Assembly: GCF_016863535.1 (NCBI RefSeq)
Contig: NZ_BOPB01000028.1
Location: 1 to 64,000 of the forward strand
DNA length: 64,000 nucleotides
Direction of reading: 5' to 3'
From: Micromonospora lutea
GTDB taxonomy: Bacteria; Actinomycetota; Actinomycetes; Mycobacteriales; Micromonosporaceae
Part shown: one piece after another, positions 44,350-54,217 of the stretch
How positions within the stretch are numbered: position 1 is the first letter of the stretch
How the letters are laid out: every line of letters starts with the position of its first letter
Position numbers and translations under genes: made by a program
The notes under the pieces: model-generated
Databases searched by the model: none
Told to the model about the DNA's origin: nothing
The model's input: only the letters and a program-made list of their open reading frames with translations

Positions 44350-45699
44350 GTGCGCCTGTCTGACCTGCGCGGACGCAAAGTCGCCGTCTGGGGTGCCGGC
44401 CGGGAGGGTCGGGCCGCGGTGACGGCCATCGCCGCTCACGGCCCGGCTGACCTCGTCGCCGTCGACGACAGCGCGAACTTCCTCTCCCTGCCCTGGGACG
44501 GGCCACTGGCGGAGGCCGCCCCACTGGTCACCGGCGACGAGGGCTTCGCCCGGCTGGCCGCCGCCGACGTGGTGGTCCGCTCGCCCGGTGTGCCGCAGAC
44601 GCATCCCTGGCTGATCGAGCTGCGACGCCAGGGTGTGACGGTCACCCAGGGCACCTCGCTCTGGATGGCCGACCATGGCGAACGCACCATCGGGGTGACC
44701 GGCAGCAAGGGCAAGAGCACCACATCCAGCCTGATCAGCCACCTGCTGGCGGCGGTGGACCGGCCGAACGTCTTCGGCGGCAACATCGGCGTACCGACGT
44801 TGGACCTGCCGGATGCCGAGCTGTACGTGCTGGAGCTGTCCAGCTACCAGTGCAGCGACCTGACCGACTCGCCCCGGGTGGCGGTGGTCACCGCCCTGTT
44901 CCCCGAGCATCTCGACGCGCACGGCGGCGAACGGGAGTACTACCGGGACAAGCTCAACCTGCTCGCGTACGGGCCGCGCACGGTGGTGGTCAACGGCACG
45001 GACCCGCGATTGGCGTTCGAGCTGGGCGACCGCGCGGCGGTGCGCGCCGGCACCGCCGACTCGGTGAACGTCGCCGCAGGCCCGGACGGTACGCCCTGGT
45101 TCCACCGGGTGGACCAGCCGCTCTTCCCCCGGTCGGTGCTGCCGCTGGTCGGGCGGCACAACGAGGGCAACCTCTGCGTGGCCCTGGCCGTGCTCGACGC
45201 GTTGGGCATCGACCTGGTCGACCGTAAGGACACCCTGGCCGTGGCGGTCGCCGAGTTCCAGGGACTGGCCCACCGGCTCACCGAGATCGTCGACCCGTCC
45301 GGCCTGACCTTCGTCGACGACACCCTGGCGACCAGCCCGTACGCGGCCATCCACGCCATCGACGCGTACGACGGTCGGCCGTTGACCGTGATCGTCGGCG
45401 GCAACGACCGGGGGGTCGACTACACGCCACTGCGCGAGCACCTGGCCGAGCGGGAGCTGACCGTGATCGGTATCCCGGACAGTGGCGCACGGATCGTCGA
45501 GGCGCTCGACGGGCTGCCGAAGGTACGCACCGAACTGGTCGACGACCTCGCCGCCGCCGTCCAGTTGGCCCGCCAGGTCACCCCCGCCGGTGGTGTGGTG
45601 CTGCTGTCGCCTGCCGCCCCCAGCTACGGGCGCTTCCGCAACTTCGAACACCGCTCCGAGGTCTTCGCCGAAGCCATCCGCACCACCGCCCCCGCCTGA
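44350..45699 (+). CDS. murD2: UDP-MurNAc-L-alanine--L-glutamate ligase
   Basis: Mur ligase that adds L-glutamate to UDP-MurNAc-L-Ala; its product is the substrate of MurL. The 449-aa protein has an N-terminal Rossmann-like domain (VAVWGAGREGRAA, 11-23), ATP P-loop GVTGSKGKSTT (115-125), HNEGNL-type linker and C-terminal SPAAPSYGRFRNFEHR (about 423-438). It is apart from the main cell-division gene cluster and opposite murL, which separates it from the ordinary D-Glu-specific MurD. GTG 44350 follows GGAGAG. Confidence 0.88.
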   Translation: MRLSDLRGRKVAVWGAGREGRAAVTAIAAHGPADLVAVDDSANFLSLPWDGPLAEAAPLVTGDEGFARLAAADVVVRSPGVPQTHPWLIELRRQGVTVTQGTSLWMADHGERTIGVTGSKGKSTTSSLISHLLAAVDRPNVFGGNIGVPTLDLPDAELYVLELSSYQCSDLTDSPRVAVVTALFPEHLDAHGGEREYYRDKLNLLAYGPRTVVVNGTDPRLAFELGDRAAVRAGTADSVNVAAGPDGTPWFHRVDQPLFPRSVLPLVGRHNEGNLCVALAVLDALGIDLVDRKDTLAVAVAEFQGLAHRLTEIVDPSGLTFVDDTLATSPYAAIHAIDAYDGRPLTVIVGGNDRGVDYTPLREHLAERELTVIGIPDSGARIVEALDGLPKVRTELVDDLAAAVQLARQVTPAGGVVLLSPAAPSYGRFRNFEHRSEVFAEAIRTTAPA

Positions 45700-45848
45700 C
45701 CGCCCACCCACCCCGGTCGGCCGTCGTCGTCCATGACGTGTCCGCCACTGTTGTCCGATTCCCAACCGACCACTTCGTGATCACGGCGGGTGCCGGGAGT
45801 GTGGTCGCGGGGTTCTACCCTGACGGGAGCCGGTACCGGAGGTGGTTG

Positions 45849-46694
45849 ATGGTCCAACTGCTGCGCCGCCCGCGCACGCACGCGGTCGGCATCGCGCGGC
45901 TGATGGCGCACACCGACCCGGTCGCACTGATCGGCCTCGCCCTGTCGATCTCGCTATCCGTGACGCTCGACCTGACCGGTGCCGCCACCGGTGTGGAGTC
46001 GTTGCTGGCCGGTCTGATGGGCATCACCATCTCGTTGCTGGTGGACTCCATCGCCCGGGCCGAGCGTCGGTTCCATCTGCGGGCGCTGCTGGCCGGCCCG
46101 CACTGGCTGGTGCGGACGGTCCCGGAGCTCGCCACCGCCGCGACCGAGGCGGTCGATCGCCATCCGGGCACCCGGGTCGCGGAGGAGACCCAGCGTCGGT
46201 TCGAGCGGTTCCACGCCGACCTCGGCCAGCTTCGACAGGGACGCATCATCCGGCCGGGCACGGACTACCAGGACATGCTGGGTGCCACCCGGGACTGCGT
46301 ACGGAAGTTGGAGGCGCTGACCAACGTGCTGCCCCGGCTGGCCTGGTGGAGCGGTGACATCGGCCGGCGGTACTGGTCGGAGAACCTCGCTGCGCTGGCC
46401 CGTGGGGTGCAGATCACCCGGATCTTCACCTACACCGAGTTCTCCGACGAGCTGGCGGAACTGGTGGCGACACAGCGTCGGGCGGGTGTGCGGGTGGGTC
46501 TGCTGTCGACCGTAGCGGTTCCGGCCGACCTGCACGTGAACCTGATCCGCTGGGACGGCACCGCGTGCTGGACGGCCGGCATGAGCGCGCACGGCGAGAT
46601 CAACGAGAACCGGTTCTCGGTGAACGCCGCCGACGTCGCCCGGGCCGGCGAGACGTTTCAGGGCTGCCTGAGCCGGGCTACCTTCGACCCGTGA
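45849..46694 (+). CDS. Membrane protein of unknown function
   Basis: A 281-aa protein with two close hydrophobic segments (about 22-40 and 47-66) near the N-terminus and a long soluble C-terminal domain (about 75-281) containing WSGDIGRRYWSENLAALARG and alternating helices and strands. No known motif. ATG 45849 has GGAGG at 45838-45842. It ends 7 bases before the next membrane protein gene, so the two probably form an operon. Confidence 0.7.
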   Translation: MVQLLRRPRTHAVGIARLMAHTDPVALIGLALSISLSVTLDLTGAATGVESLLAGLMGITISLLVDSIARAERRFHLRALLAGPHWLVRTVPELATAATEAVDRHPGTRVAEETQRRFERFHADLGQLRQGRIIRPGTDYQDMLGATRDCVRKLEALTNVLPRLAWWSGDIGRRYWSENLAALARGVQITRIFTYTEFSDELAELVATQRRAGVRVGLLSTVAVPADLHVNLIRWDGTACWTAGMSAHGEINENRFSVNAADVARAGETFQGCLSRATFDP

Positions 46695-46701
46695 CGAACG
46701 G

Positions 46702-47457
46702 ATGACTGCCCAGGGCGTCCTGCTGGTTACCGTGGTGGTCTGGGTGGTGGGCCTGATCCGTCCAATCCGGTGGCGGACCTTCGTGGCCGCGCTGCCGTTA
46801 CCGATGACCGCCGCGCTGCTCACCACCGGCGTTGCCGTCGACGGCACGCAACTCGTCGGGGTGGTCGGACTCAACCTGTTCTTCGGCGTCGTGGCGTTCG
46901 CGTACCACCGATTCGGTTGGCCGATCCTGCTGGCCGACCTGGCGGGTGTCGCCAGCTACCTGGCGCTCGCGGCGGCGCTGCGTCCGTTCGCACTGCCTTT
47001 CGGGCAGACGCTGGCCGTGACGGTGGCCCTCTGGCTACTCGCCATGCTGGTGTTGCGCCGCGATCCGGCTGTGGCGACAGCCGTACCTGCGCGGCACGCG
47101 GCGGCGGGAGACGGCGCGCGGATGCCGGTGGTGGCGCGCCTGCTGCTGATCCTCGCCGGTGCGGTGCTGACCGGGCTGCTGGGCCAGCTGTTGCGAGGGC
47201 TGGTGGTGACGTTCCCGTACGCCGGGGTGCTGGTGGCCGTCGAGGTGCGGCGGGAGCTGCCGGCCTTCTGGTGGCACTTCGCCCGTAACAGTCTGGCGCT
47301 GCTCGGGTTCCTGGTCGGGGTACGCCTCGGCCAGGACGTGTCGGCCGCGGTGGCCCTGACCGCCGGCTGGGCAGGCTTCGGTCTGGTCGCGGCGGTGCTG
47401 CACCTGCCCGGCTACCGGAGCGAAAAGCGTGATCACCACCGGGTGTCGGGTCGGTGA
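46702..47457 (+). CDS. Polytopic membrane protein of unknown function
   Basis: A 251-aa protein with about eight hydrophobic segments covering most of its length and a short His/Arg-rich tail. Nothing catalytic is seen. ATG 46702 sits 7 bases after the upstream stop, with GACGAACGG as weak ribosome site. Together with the upstream gene it may form a small membrane complex. Confidence 0.7.
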   Translation: MTAQGVLLVTVVVWVVGLIRPIRWRTFVAALPLPMTAALLTTGVAVDGTQLVGVVGLNLFFGVVAFAYHRFGWPILLADLAGVASYLALAAALRPFALPFGQTLAVTVALWLLAMLVLRRDPAVATAVPARHAAAGDGARMPVVARLLLILAGAVLTGLLGQLLRGLVVTFPYAGVLVAVEVRRELPAFWWHFARNSLALLGFLVGVRLGQDVSAAVALTAGWAGFGLVAAVLHLPGYRSEKRDHHRVSGR

Positions 47458-47466
47458 GACGGCGGG

Positions 47467-48831
47467 TCAACGTCGGCTTCCCCACCCGGACCTGAGCAGG
47501 CGCAGCGTGCCGGCGCCGGCCAGATAGGCCACCAGGGCGTTCACCGGCCATCCGAGCGGCTCCGGTGCGGTCTTGGCCGCCGCGCCGTTGGCTGCCAGGG
47601 CGTACACGACGGCGGCGAATCCGGCGACGGTGAGCGCGGTGCGGGCACCCGCCCGTCCGGCCGGCGCCCTCAGGTGTCGAGGGCGACCGGTGGACGCCTC
47701 GATCGGGCCGAAGACGGCGACCAGGACGGCCAGTACCACCGCCAGCATCAGCAGCCATGGCAGCCGCCAGGCCAGCCAGGCCGCCGTGCCGGCCTGCGGG
47801 GTGGGTAGCAGGCCGAGCCCGTGCAGCGCGCCGACCAGCAGCACGGCCGCGCTCAGGTGCCACAGGAAGACCGTCAGCACCACCGAGTTGACGGCGATCA
47901 CCGCCTGCCAGGGTCGGCTGCGGTGCAGCCACCGTTCCGCCGGTCGCCGCACCAACAGGATCAGTCCGAGTTGGGCGGTGGTCACCGCGAGGAGGGCCAC
48001 GCTGGGTGGGGCGGCGTTCGCCAGCCGCTGACCGGGAAGATTGATCATGCTTGTCGGGTACGGGCCGGGGCCGGTGAGCAGGACCGCCACGGCGAGACCG
48101 CCGAGCAGCATGAGGGTGGCGGTTCGGCGGGACATCGGTAGGCACCGGGTACGCAGGCCGGTGGGGCGGCACCGCCCCTGACGGGCGTCGTACCAGGCGA
48201 AGCCGATCTGGTGGACGGCGAGCCAGCCCAGCAGGTAGCTGGGCAGGGCCAGCCCGGCGGGCCCGAGCGCGCGGCCCAGGTCACCGGCGGCGACCAGCAG
48301 TGCCAACGTCAGCGGCACCAGCAACCCGAAGCGGCGGTGCAGCGCGTACATGACGGGGGTCAGTGGCACCACGGCCAGGTAGGCGGCGAGAAACCACAGT
48401 GGGATGGTGGCGAACCAGACGATCGGGCGGACCTCGTCCGGTTGGGCGCCGCCCAGCCGCGCCACCAGCGCGCCACCGGCGAGCACCAGCACCAGGGCAC
48501 TGGTCGGACGCAGCAGGCGGGCGCTGCGGCCGAGCAGCCATCCGATCGCGTCGCCGCCACGGCGCTGGTGGGCGGCGAGCGAGGCGGCGTTGGCGTAGCC
48601 GCCGACCAGGAAGAAGACGGGCATGACCTGGACGGCCCAGGTCAGCGGGTAGGCCCAGGGCATGGCGGTCAGTGCCGAGTGCCCGTCCGGTCGACCGCTC
48701 TCGTCGTACTCCACTGCCGCGATCGCCCAGTGCCCGAGGACCACCAGGATGATGGCCAGCGCCCGGAGCAGGTCGAGGTAGCGCTCCCGGTCCGGCGGCG
48801 TACGGGCGGCGAGTCGGGCCAGGCGGCGCAT
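47467..48831 (-). CDS. Integral-membrane acyltransferase (acyltransferase 3 family)
   Basis: A 454-aa protein with about ten membrane helices. The acyltransferase 3 signature is near the N-terminus: RERYLDLLRALAIILVVLGH (about 15-34) with the conserved Arg and His34, then MPVFFLVGGYANA (about 71-83). Members acylate sugars, lipids or antibiotics; the substrate is unknown. ATG 48831 lies 6 bases after TACGCT, suggesting a leaderless mRNA. Confidence 0.85.
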   Translation of the reverse strand: MRRLARLAARTPPDRERYLDLLRALAIILVVLGHWAIAAVEYDESGRPDGHSALTAMPWAYPLTWAVQVMPVFFLVGGYANAASLAAHQRRGGDAIGWLLGRSARLLRPTSALVLVLAGGALVARLGGAQPDEVRPIVWFATIPLWFLAAYLAVVPLTPVMYALHRRFGLLVPLTLALLVAAGDLGRALGPAGLALPSYLLGWLAVHQIGFAWYDARQGRCRPTGLRTRCLPMSRRTATLMLLGGLAVAVLLTGPGPYPTSMINLPGQRLANAAPPSVALLAVTTAQLGLILLVRRPAERWLHRSRPWQAVIAVNSVVLTVFLWHLSAAVLLVGALHGLGLLPTPQAGTAAWLAWRLPWLLMLAVVLAVLVAVFGPIEASTGRPRHLRAPAGRAGARTALTVAGFAAVVYALAANGAAAKTAPEPLGWPVNALVAYLAGAGTLRLLRSGWGSRR

Positions 48832-49043
48832 CCTCCGAGCGTAGGCCAGTGCCGGTGGGGGTCGGGCCGGTAACGGTGGGGCCGCTGCCCGGGCCCGGAG
48901 GCCGACCACGCGGTGTCGCACAGTTGCCCCACCTGCCCGGTCCACTGTGCGTTCATGCAGGTCATGGCAGTGATGCCGGGCAAGAGACGGAGTCCACGCC
49001 GGGCTGTGCGCCAGGTAACAGTTTGAAAACTTCGCCCACGGTC

Positions 49044-49094
49044 TTGACACGGAGGGGGCTTCAGTAAGAACTTTTACCACTAACAGTTAACAGT
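49044..49094 (+). promoter_or_regulatory. Promoter/operator of the rpiR-SIS-ngcEFG operon
   Basis: TTGACA (49044-49049) is followed 18 bases later by GAACTT as a possible -10. AGTAAGAACTTTTACCACT is partly symmetric (GTAA...TTAC, 49064-49077), and TAACAGT is repeated in tandem at 49081-49087 and 49088-49094. This AT-rich island is the likely binding place of the RpiR protein. Confidence 0.55.
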
Positions 49095-49113
49095 CTTTTC
49101 CGAAAGGCGTCCC

Positions 49114-50076
49114 ATGGTTGATCACGAGTCGGACACCTCCGCGGGCACCGCGGTGGCCGACGCCGACGGGATCGACCGGCGGGGTGCCGTCGGCGTCGCC
49201 TCCGACGGGACACTGGCCCGGGTCCGCACCGGTGCCGCCGAGCTGACCGGCGCGCTGCGTCGGGTCGCCGAGCATGTGCTCAGCGACCCGGAGGCGGCGG
49301 CCCGGGCCACCATCGTGGAACTGGCCGAGCGCAGCGGCACCTCGCCGGCCACGGTCACCCGGTTCTGCCGGGCGATGGGTTTCGACGGCTACGCCGACCT
49401 GCGACTGGGCATCGCCGTCGAGACCGGCCGGGCGCGCTCGGCCGGCTGGACCGTCGACATCGGACGTGAGATCCAGCCCGGCGACCCGCTGGAGCGCGTG
49501 CTGGAGCAGATCATCGCCGCCGACACCCGGGCCATGCACGACACCGCCGCCCTGCTCGACCTGACCGAGGTGGAACGGGCGGCGGTGGCCATCGCCGGTG
49601 CGGAACGGGTGAACATCTTCGGTGCCAGCGGAAGCGCGCTGGTCGGCGAGGAGATGCAGTTCAGCCTGCACCGCATCGGCGTGGCCGCGTGGGCCTGGAA
49701 CGACGTGCACTCGGGGCTGGCCGCCGCCGCGCTGCTGCGCCCCGGCGACGTGGCGTTGGGCATCTCGCACAGCGGACAGACCCGCGAGGCCATCGAGATG
49801 CTCGCCGAGGGCGGCAGCCGGGGGGCCACCACCATCGCGCTGACCGGATTCCGCCGGTCACCGCTGGCCGAACTGGCCGACATCGTGCTGCTCACCGCCA
49901 GTCAGGCCACCACCTTCCGGCCGGACGCGCTCTCGGCCCGGCACCCCCAACTGGTCGTGCTCGACCTGCTCTACATCGCCGTCGCCCAGCGCACCCACGA
50001 CCGCGCGCACGCGGCCTTCCGGCGTACCGCCCAGGCTGTGGACGGGCACAAGGCCGCGAGGGAGGCCAGCGCATGA
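49114..50076 (+). CDS. RpiR/MurR-family transcriptional regulator with SIS domain
   Basis: A 320-aa regulator with an N-terminal HTH_6 domain (about 32-108; VELAERSGTSPATVTRFCRA) and a C-terminal SIS sugar-phosphate-binding domain (about 155-300; NIFGASGSALVGEEM, GISHSGQTREAI). It probably senses a phosphorylated amino sugar and controls the NgcEFG importer downstream. ATG 49114 follows GAAAGG. The stop overlaps the next ATG. Confidence 0.88.
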   Translation: MVDHESDTSAGTAVADADGIDRRGAVGVASDGTLARVRTGAAELTGALRRVAEHVLSDPEAAARATIVELAERSGTSPATVTRFCRAMGFDGYADLRLGIAVETGRARSAGWTVDIGREIQPGDPLERVLEQIIAADTRAMHDTAALLDLTEVERAAVAIAGAERVNIFGASGSALVGEEMQFSLHRIGVAAWAWNDVHSGLAAAALLRPGDVALGISHSGQTREAIEMLAEGGSRGATTIALTGFRRSPLAELADIVLLTASQATTFRPDALSARHPQLVVLDLLYIAVAQRTHDRAHAAFRRTAQAVDGHKAAREASA

Positions 50077-50822
50077 TCAGCGCCCAGGGGTACGCGGACG
50101 CGGTCCGACCGGTCCTCGACCGCGTGGTCGAGCGGGGAGCCGAGTCGCTGGGCCGGGCGGCCGACCTGATCGCTGCCAGCCTGCGCCAGGGTGGGGTGCT
50201 CCAGGCGTTCGGCGCCGGGCACTCGGAGTTTTTCGCCGCGGACCTGGTCGCCCGGGCCGGCGGGTTGGTACCCACCAACCGGATCTCTCTGCACGACCTG
50301 GTGTTGTACGGCGACGCCTCGCGTCAGGTGCTCGCCGACCCGAAGCTGGAACGCGACCCGGCCGTCGCGCATCAGCTCTACGCGATCGCCGCACCCCAGC
50401 CGCAGGACGTTTTCGTGGTGGCGTCCCAGTCCGGCATCAACGGTTCGGTGGTCGAACTGGCGCTGCTGGCCACCGGGCGCGGTCACCCGTTGATCGCGGT
50501 CACCTCGGTCGAGCACACCGGGCGGGTGGCACCGCGGCACCCCTCCGGCCGGCGGCTCGTCGATCTCGCCGACGTCGTGCTGGACAACGGCGCGCCGTAC
50601 GGTGACGCACTGCTGCCGCTCGAGGGCGGCGGCGCGGTCTGTGCGGTCTCCTCGGTCACCTCGGCGCTGCTGGCGCAGCTGCTGACCGCGGAGGTCGTAC
50701 GACGGTTCCACCAGGCCGGAGAGGTACCCCCTGTCTACCTCTCCGCCAACGTCCCCGGTGGGGACGAGCACAACCTCGCCCTCGAGTCGCGCTACGCCGG
50801 GCGTCTCCGGCGTACCGCCTGA
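50073..50822 (+). CDS. SIS-domain sugar isomerase-like protein
   Basis: A 249-aa protein with one SIS domain. The phosphosugar-binding Ser/Thr segments are FGAGHSEFFAADLVARAGG (about 46-64) and VVASQSGINGSVVELAL (about 114-130), with a Glu/His-containing C-terminus. It is shorter than MurQ and lacks its second domain. Overlapping the RpiR gene and ahead of ngcE, it may process imported GlcNAc-type sugars after phosphorylation. Good ribosome site GAGGGAGG. Confidence 0.8.
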   Translation: MISAQGYADAVRPVLDRVVERGAESLGRAADLIAASLRQGGVLQAFGAGHSEFFAADLVARAGGLVPTNRISLHDLVLYGDASRQVLADPKLERDPAVAHQLYAIAAPQPQDVFVVASQSGINGSVVELALLATGRGHPLIAVTSVEHTGRVAPRHPSGRRLVDLADVVLDNGAPYGDALLPLEGGGAVCAVSSVTSALLAQLLTAEVVRRFHQAGEVPPVYLSANVPGGDEHNLALESRYAGRLRRTA

Positions 50823-50848
50823 CCCGACATCACAAGGAGAGTCACACG

Positions 50849-52252
50849 ATGTCCGTTACCCCCGATCTCGACCGCCGGACCCTGCTGCGCCGCGCGGCGG
50901 CCGCGGGCCTCCTGGTGACCCCGGCCGCCGGTCTGCTCAGCGCCTGCGCCGGCAGCACACCGAGCCAGAACAACGACAGCGCCGGGGAGAAGAGCGACGA
51001 CAACCCCTTCGGCGTGCAGGACGGCAGCGCCGTGAAGGTGGTCATCTTCAACGGTGGGTTGGGTGACGCCTGGGCCAAGGAGGACCAGGCGATCTTCAAC
51101 GCCAAGTACCCGAACGTCACCGTCAACATGAGCTCCACGCAGAAGATCAAGACCGAAGAGCAGCCGAAGATGGCGACGCAGCCCAGCGACGTCGTCATGA
51201 ACTCCGGCGCCGACATGATGGACATCAGCACCCTGGTCAACGAGGGTGCCATCGAGCCGCTGGACGACCTGCTCGCCGCCCCGGCCTGGGACGGCGAGGG
51301 CACGGTCGCCGACAGCCTGCTGCCGGGCACCGTCGGCGACGGCACCTACCAGGGCAAGTTCTTCGTGGTGAACGTGGCCTACACGGTCTGGGGCAACTGG
51401 TACAACTCCGCCCTGTTCGACAAGGAGGGCTGGACCCCGCCGAAGACCTTCGACGAGTTCTTCGCCCTCGCCCCGAAGATCAAGGCCAAGGGCATGGCCC
51501 CCTACGTGTACGACGCGGTGCACGGCTACTACCCGCGCTGGGCGCTGATGGCGACGGTCTGGAAGTCCGCCGGCAAGCAGGCCGTCATCGACATCGACAA
51601 CCTCAAGGAGAACGCCTGGCGTGCCGAGGGCGTCCTGCCGGCGCTGGAGGCGTGGGAGAAGCTGGTCAAGGACAAGCTGCTGCTGCCCGGCAAGCTCGAC
51701 CACACCCAGTCGCAGCAGGCGTGGCTCGACGGCAAGGCGGCCTTCATCCAGGTCGGCACCTGGCTGAAGAACGAGATGGCGGCGACCATCCCGCCGGGCT
51801 TCGAGATGAAGATCTCGGACTACTGGGGTCTCGGGGCCACGGACAAGGCGCCCAACGACGTCTACGCCGGTGCCGGCGAGGGCATCGTCGTCCCGGCCAA
51901 GGCGCCGAACAAGGCCGCCGCCAAGGAGTTCCTCCGCGCGGTGCTCTCCAAGGCCGGCTCGGCGAAGTTCGCCGAGCTGACCAAGTCCCTGGCCTCGACC
52001 AAGGGCTCCGGCGACAACGTGCAGGACGCCGCCCTCGCCAGCGCCAACGAGCTGATGAAGAACGCGGGTTCGGACCTGATCTCGATCAAGCTCTGGAACT
52101 TCTACGCCGACCTGGACAAGGAGAGCCAGAACCTGTCCGCCGAGTTGATGGCCGGCCGGCTGACCGCCGCGCAGTTCGTCGACAAGATGCAGACCGCCGC
52201 CGACAAGGTCGCCAAGGACTCGTCGATCACCAAGCAGACCCGCGACGCCTGA
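50849..52252 (+). CDS. ngcE: Substrate-binding lipoprotein of GlcNAc/chitobiose ABC importer
   Basis: A 467-aa extracellular solute-binding lipoprotein. The signal has a twin-arginine-like DRRTLLRR (8-15) and a lipobox LLSAC with Cys33. The mature part is a type 1-family sugar-binding protein closest to NgcE of the Streptomyces GlcNAc/diacetylchitobiose system, judged also by the two permeases behind it. ATG 50849 has AAGGAGAG. No ATPase gene follows, as usual for importers that share MsiK. Confidence 0.87.
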   Translation: MSVTPDLDRRTLLRRAAAAGLLVTPAAGLLSACAGSTPSQNNDSAGEKSDDNPFGVQDGSAVKVVIFNGGLGDAWAKEDQAIFNAKYPNVTVNMSSTQKIKTEEQPKMATQPSDVVMNSGADMMDISTLVNEGAIEPLDDLLAAPAWDGEGTVADSLLPGTVGDGTYQGKFFVVNVAYTVWGNWYNSALFDKEGWTPPKTFDEFFALAPKIKAKGMAPYVYDAVHGYYPRWALMATVWKSAGKQAVIDIDNLKENAWRAEGVLPALEAWEKLVKDKLLLPGKLDHTQSQQAWLDGKAAFIQVGTWLKNEMAATIPPGFEMKISDYWGLGATDKAPNDVYAGAGEGIVVPAKAPNKAAAKEFLRAVLSKAGSAKFAELTKSLASTKGSGDNVQDAALASANELMKNAGSDLISIKLWNFYADLDKESQNLSAELMAGRLTAAQFVDKMQTAADKVAKDSSITKQTRDA

Positions 52253-52275
52253 TCCGAACGGAAAGAGTGAGTCCC

Positions 52276-53217
52276 ATGCGGCACGGTGTTGCGCGTTTCG
52301 TCACGGGTTTCCTGGCCCTGCCGGTCGGGCTGTACCTCTTCTACGTGGTGTGGCCCTTCCTGCAGGCCGCCGGGTACTCGCTGACCGACTGGGGAGGCTA
52401 CTCCGACAGGCAGCAGTTCGTCGGGCTGGAGAACTACCTCCGGCTCTTCTCCGACGAGCTGATCAGGAAGGCGTTCTGGCACAACGTCTTCTTCCTGATC
52501 ACCGTGCCGCTGTTCACCATCGCGCTGGCCCTGTTCCTCGCGTTCCTGCTCAACGTGGGCGGACGCGAGGACAAGGCCGGCATCCGGGGAGTGTTCGGCT
52601 CCGGTCTCTACAAGGTGATCTTCTTCTTCCCCCAGGTGCTGTCCCTGGTCGTCATCGCGGTGATGTGGCAGCAGATCTACCGCGCCGACGGCCAGGGTCT
52701 GATCAACGGCATGCTGATGAAGATCGGGCTGGTCAGCGAGGACGACCCGATCACCTTCATGTACGACCCGGAGCCGTTCCTCGGCGTACCGGCGGTGCTG
52801 TGGTGGCTGCTGCTGATCGCGGTCTGGAGCGGCGCCGGCTTCTACATGGTGCTCTTCTCCGCGGCGATGCAGTCCATCCCGAAGGACGTCTACGAGGCGG
52901 CCATCCTGGACGGCGCCGGCCGGTTCCACACGTTCTTCCGGATCACCCTGCCACTGCTGCGGGACACCGTCTCGGTGGCCTGGGTCTACCTGGGCTTCAT
53001 CGCCCTGGACATGTACGCCCTGGTGTTCGTCATGACGCCCAGCCAGGGCGGCCCCAACCATGCCAGTGAGATCTTCGCGTCGGTGCTGAACTTCACCGCC
53101 TTCCAGAAGGGCCAGTTCGGCTACGCCTGCGCGATGGGTGTGGCGTTGGCGATCTTCACGATCCTGCTGGCCGCTCTCCAGCTGAGGATCACCCGTCGTG
53201 AGCGGATCGAGTACTGA
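52276..53217 (+). CDS. ngcF: ABC importer permease (NgcF-like)
   Basis: A 313-aa inner-membrane permease with about six to seven helices. The ATPase-coupling EAA loop is EAAILDGAGRFHTFFRITLP (about 215-234). It pairs with the next permease to carry sugar delivered by the lipoprotein. The start ATG 52276 follows GAAAGAGTGAG, 23 bases after ngcE. Confidence 0.88.
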   Translation: MRHGVARFVTGFLALPVGLYLFYVVWPFLQAAGYSLTDWGGYSDRQQFVGLENYLRLFSDELIRKAFWHNVFFLITVPLFTIALALFLAFLLNVGGREDKAGIRGVFGSGLYKVIFFFPQVLSLVVIAVMWQQIYRADGQGLINGMLMKIGLVSEDDPITFMYDPEPFLGVPAVLWWLLLIAVWSGAGFYMVLFSAAMQSIPKDVYEAAILDGAGRFHTFFRITLPLLRDTVSVAWVYLGFIALDMYALVFVMTPSQGGPNHASEIFASVLNFTAFQKGQFGYACAMGVALAIFTILLAALQLRITRRERIEY

Positions 53218-53230
53218 GGAGACCTGGACG

Positions 53231-54190
53231 ATGAGCACGGTGACCCACACCCCGGGTGGCCTGGCCGGCCCCGACCAGACTCCGCCACCGACCCGTACGC
53301 CGGCACCGCGCGCCGCCGTCGGCGGCGGGGCCGGAGCACGGTTCTTCAACGGCTTCTCGCACCTGTTCCTCGCCGTCTGGGCGATCATGGTGGTCTACCC
53401 GCTGCTGTGGGTGGTGATGTCGGCGCTCAAGACCGACTCCGAGGTCATCCGCAAGCCGCTGTCGCTGATCCCCGAGCAGTTGCAGTGGAACAACTTCGCC
53501 CGCGCCTGGACCGAGGGGCAGATCGGTTCGTTCTTCCTCAACACCGTCCTGGTGCTGACCGGCAGCGTCTTTCTCACCATGCTGCTCGGCTCGATGGCTG
53601 CGTACGTGCTCGCCCGCTACGACTTCCCCGGCAACCGGTTGATCTACTACATGTTCCTGTCCGGGCTGACCCTGCCGATCTACCTTGCCGCGGTGCCGCT
53701 GTTCAAGGGCGTCTACAACACCGGCGTGGTGCTGCCGTTCCTCGGCCCGAACAGCCACATCATGCTGATCCTGGTCTACGTGGCCTGGTCGTTGTCGTTC
53801 ACCGTCTTCTTCATGCACTCGTTCTTCCATACCCTGCCCAACGCGATCGCCGAGGCGGGCATGGTCGACGGCGCGTCGCACAGCCGGTTGTTCTTCAGCG
53901 TGATGCTGCCGATGGCCAAACCCGGCCTGATCAGCATCGGCATCTTCAACGTCCTGGGCCAGTGGAACCAGTGGTACCTGCCGACCCTGCTCATGCAGTC
54001 GGTGGCCGGCGAGCCGAAGAACCAGGTCATCTCCCAGGGCCTGATCGAGCTCTCGGTCAACCAGGGCTACCGCTCCGACTGGTCAGGTCTGTTCGCCGGG
54101 GTCACCATGGCGATGTTGCCGGTGCTCATCGTCTACATCGTCTTCCAGCGTCAGGTGCAGTCCGGCCTCACCGCCGGCGTCGGGAAGTGA
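53231..54190 (+). CDS. ngcG: ABC importer permease (NgcG-like)
   Basis: A 319-aa permease with a long polar N-terminal tail (1-36; Pro/Thr-rich) and six helices. The EAA loop reads IAEAGMVDGASHSRLFFSVM (about 211-230). It is the second channel subunit and last gene of the operon. ATG 53231 follows GAGGAGACC. The missing ATPase is expected elsewhere (MsiK-type). Confidence 0.88.
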   Translation: MSTVTHTPGGLAGPDQTPPPTRTPAPRAAVGGGAGARFFNGFSHLFLAVWAIMVVYPLLWVVMSALKTDSEVIRKPLSLIPEQLQWNNFARAWTEGQIGSFFLNTVLVLTGSVFLTMLLGSMAAYVLARYDFPGNRLIYYMFLSGLTLPIYLAAVPLFKGVYNTGVVLPFLGPNSHIMLILVYVAWSLSFTVFFMHSFFHTLPNAIAEAGMVDGASHSRLFFSVMLPMAKPGLISIGIFNVLGQWNQWYLPTLLMQSVAGEPKNQVISQGLIELSVNQGYRSDWSGLFAGVTMAMLPVLIVYIVFQRQVQSGLTAGVGK

Positions 54191-54217
54191 ACCGGCACGC
54201 AGCCGAAGGCAGGCACG

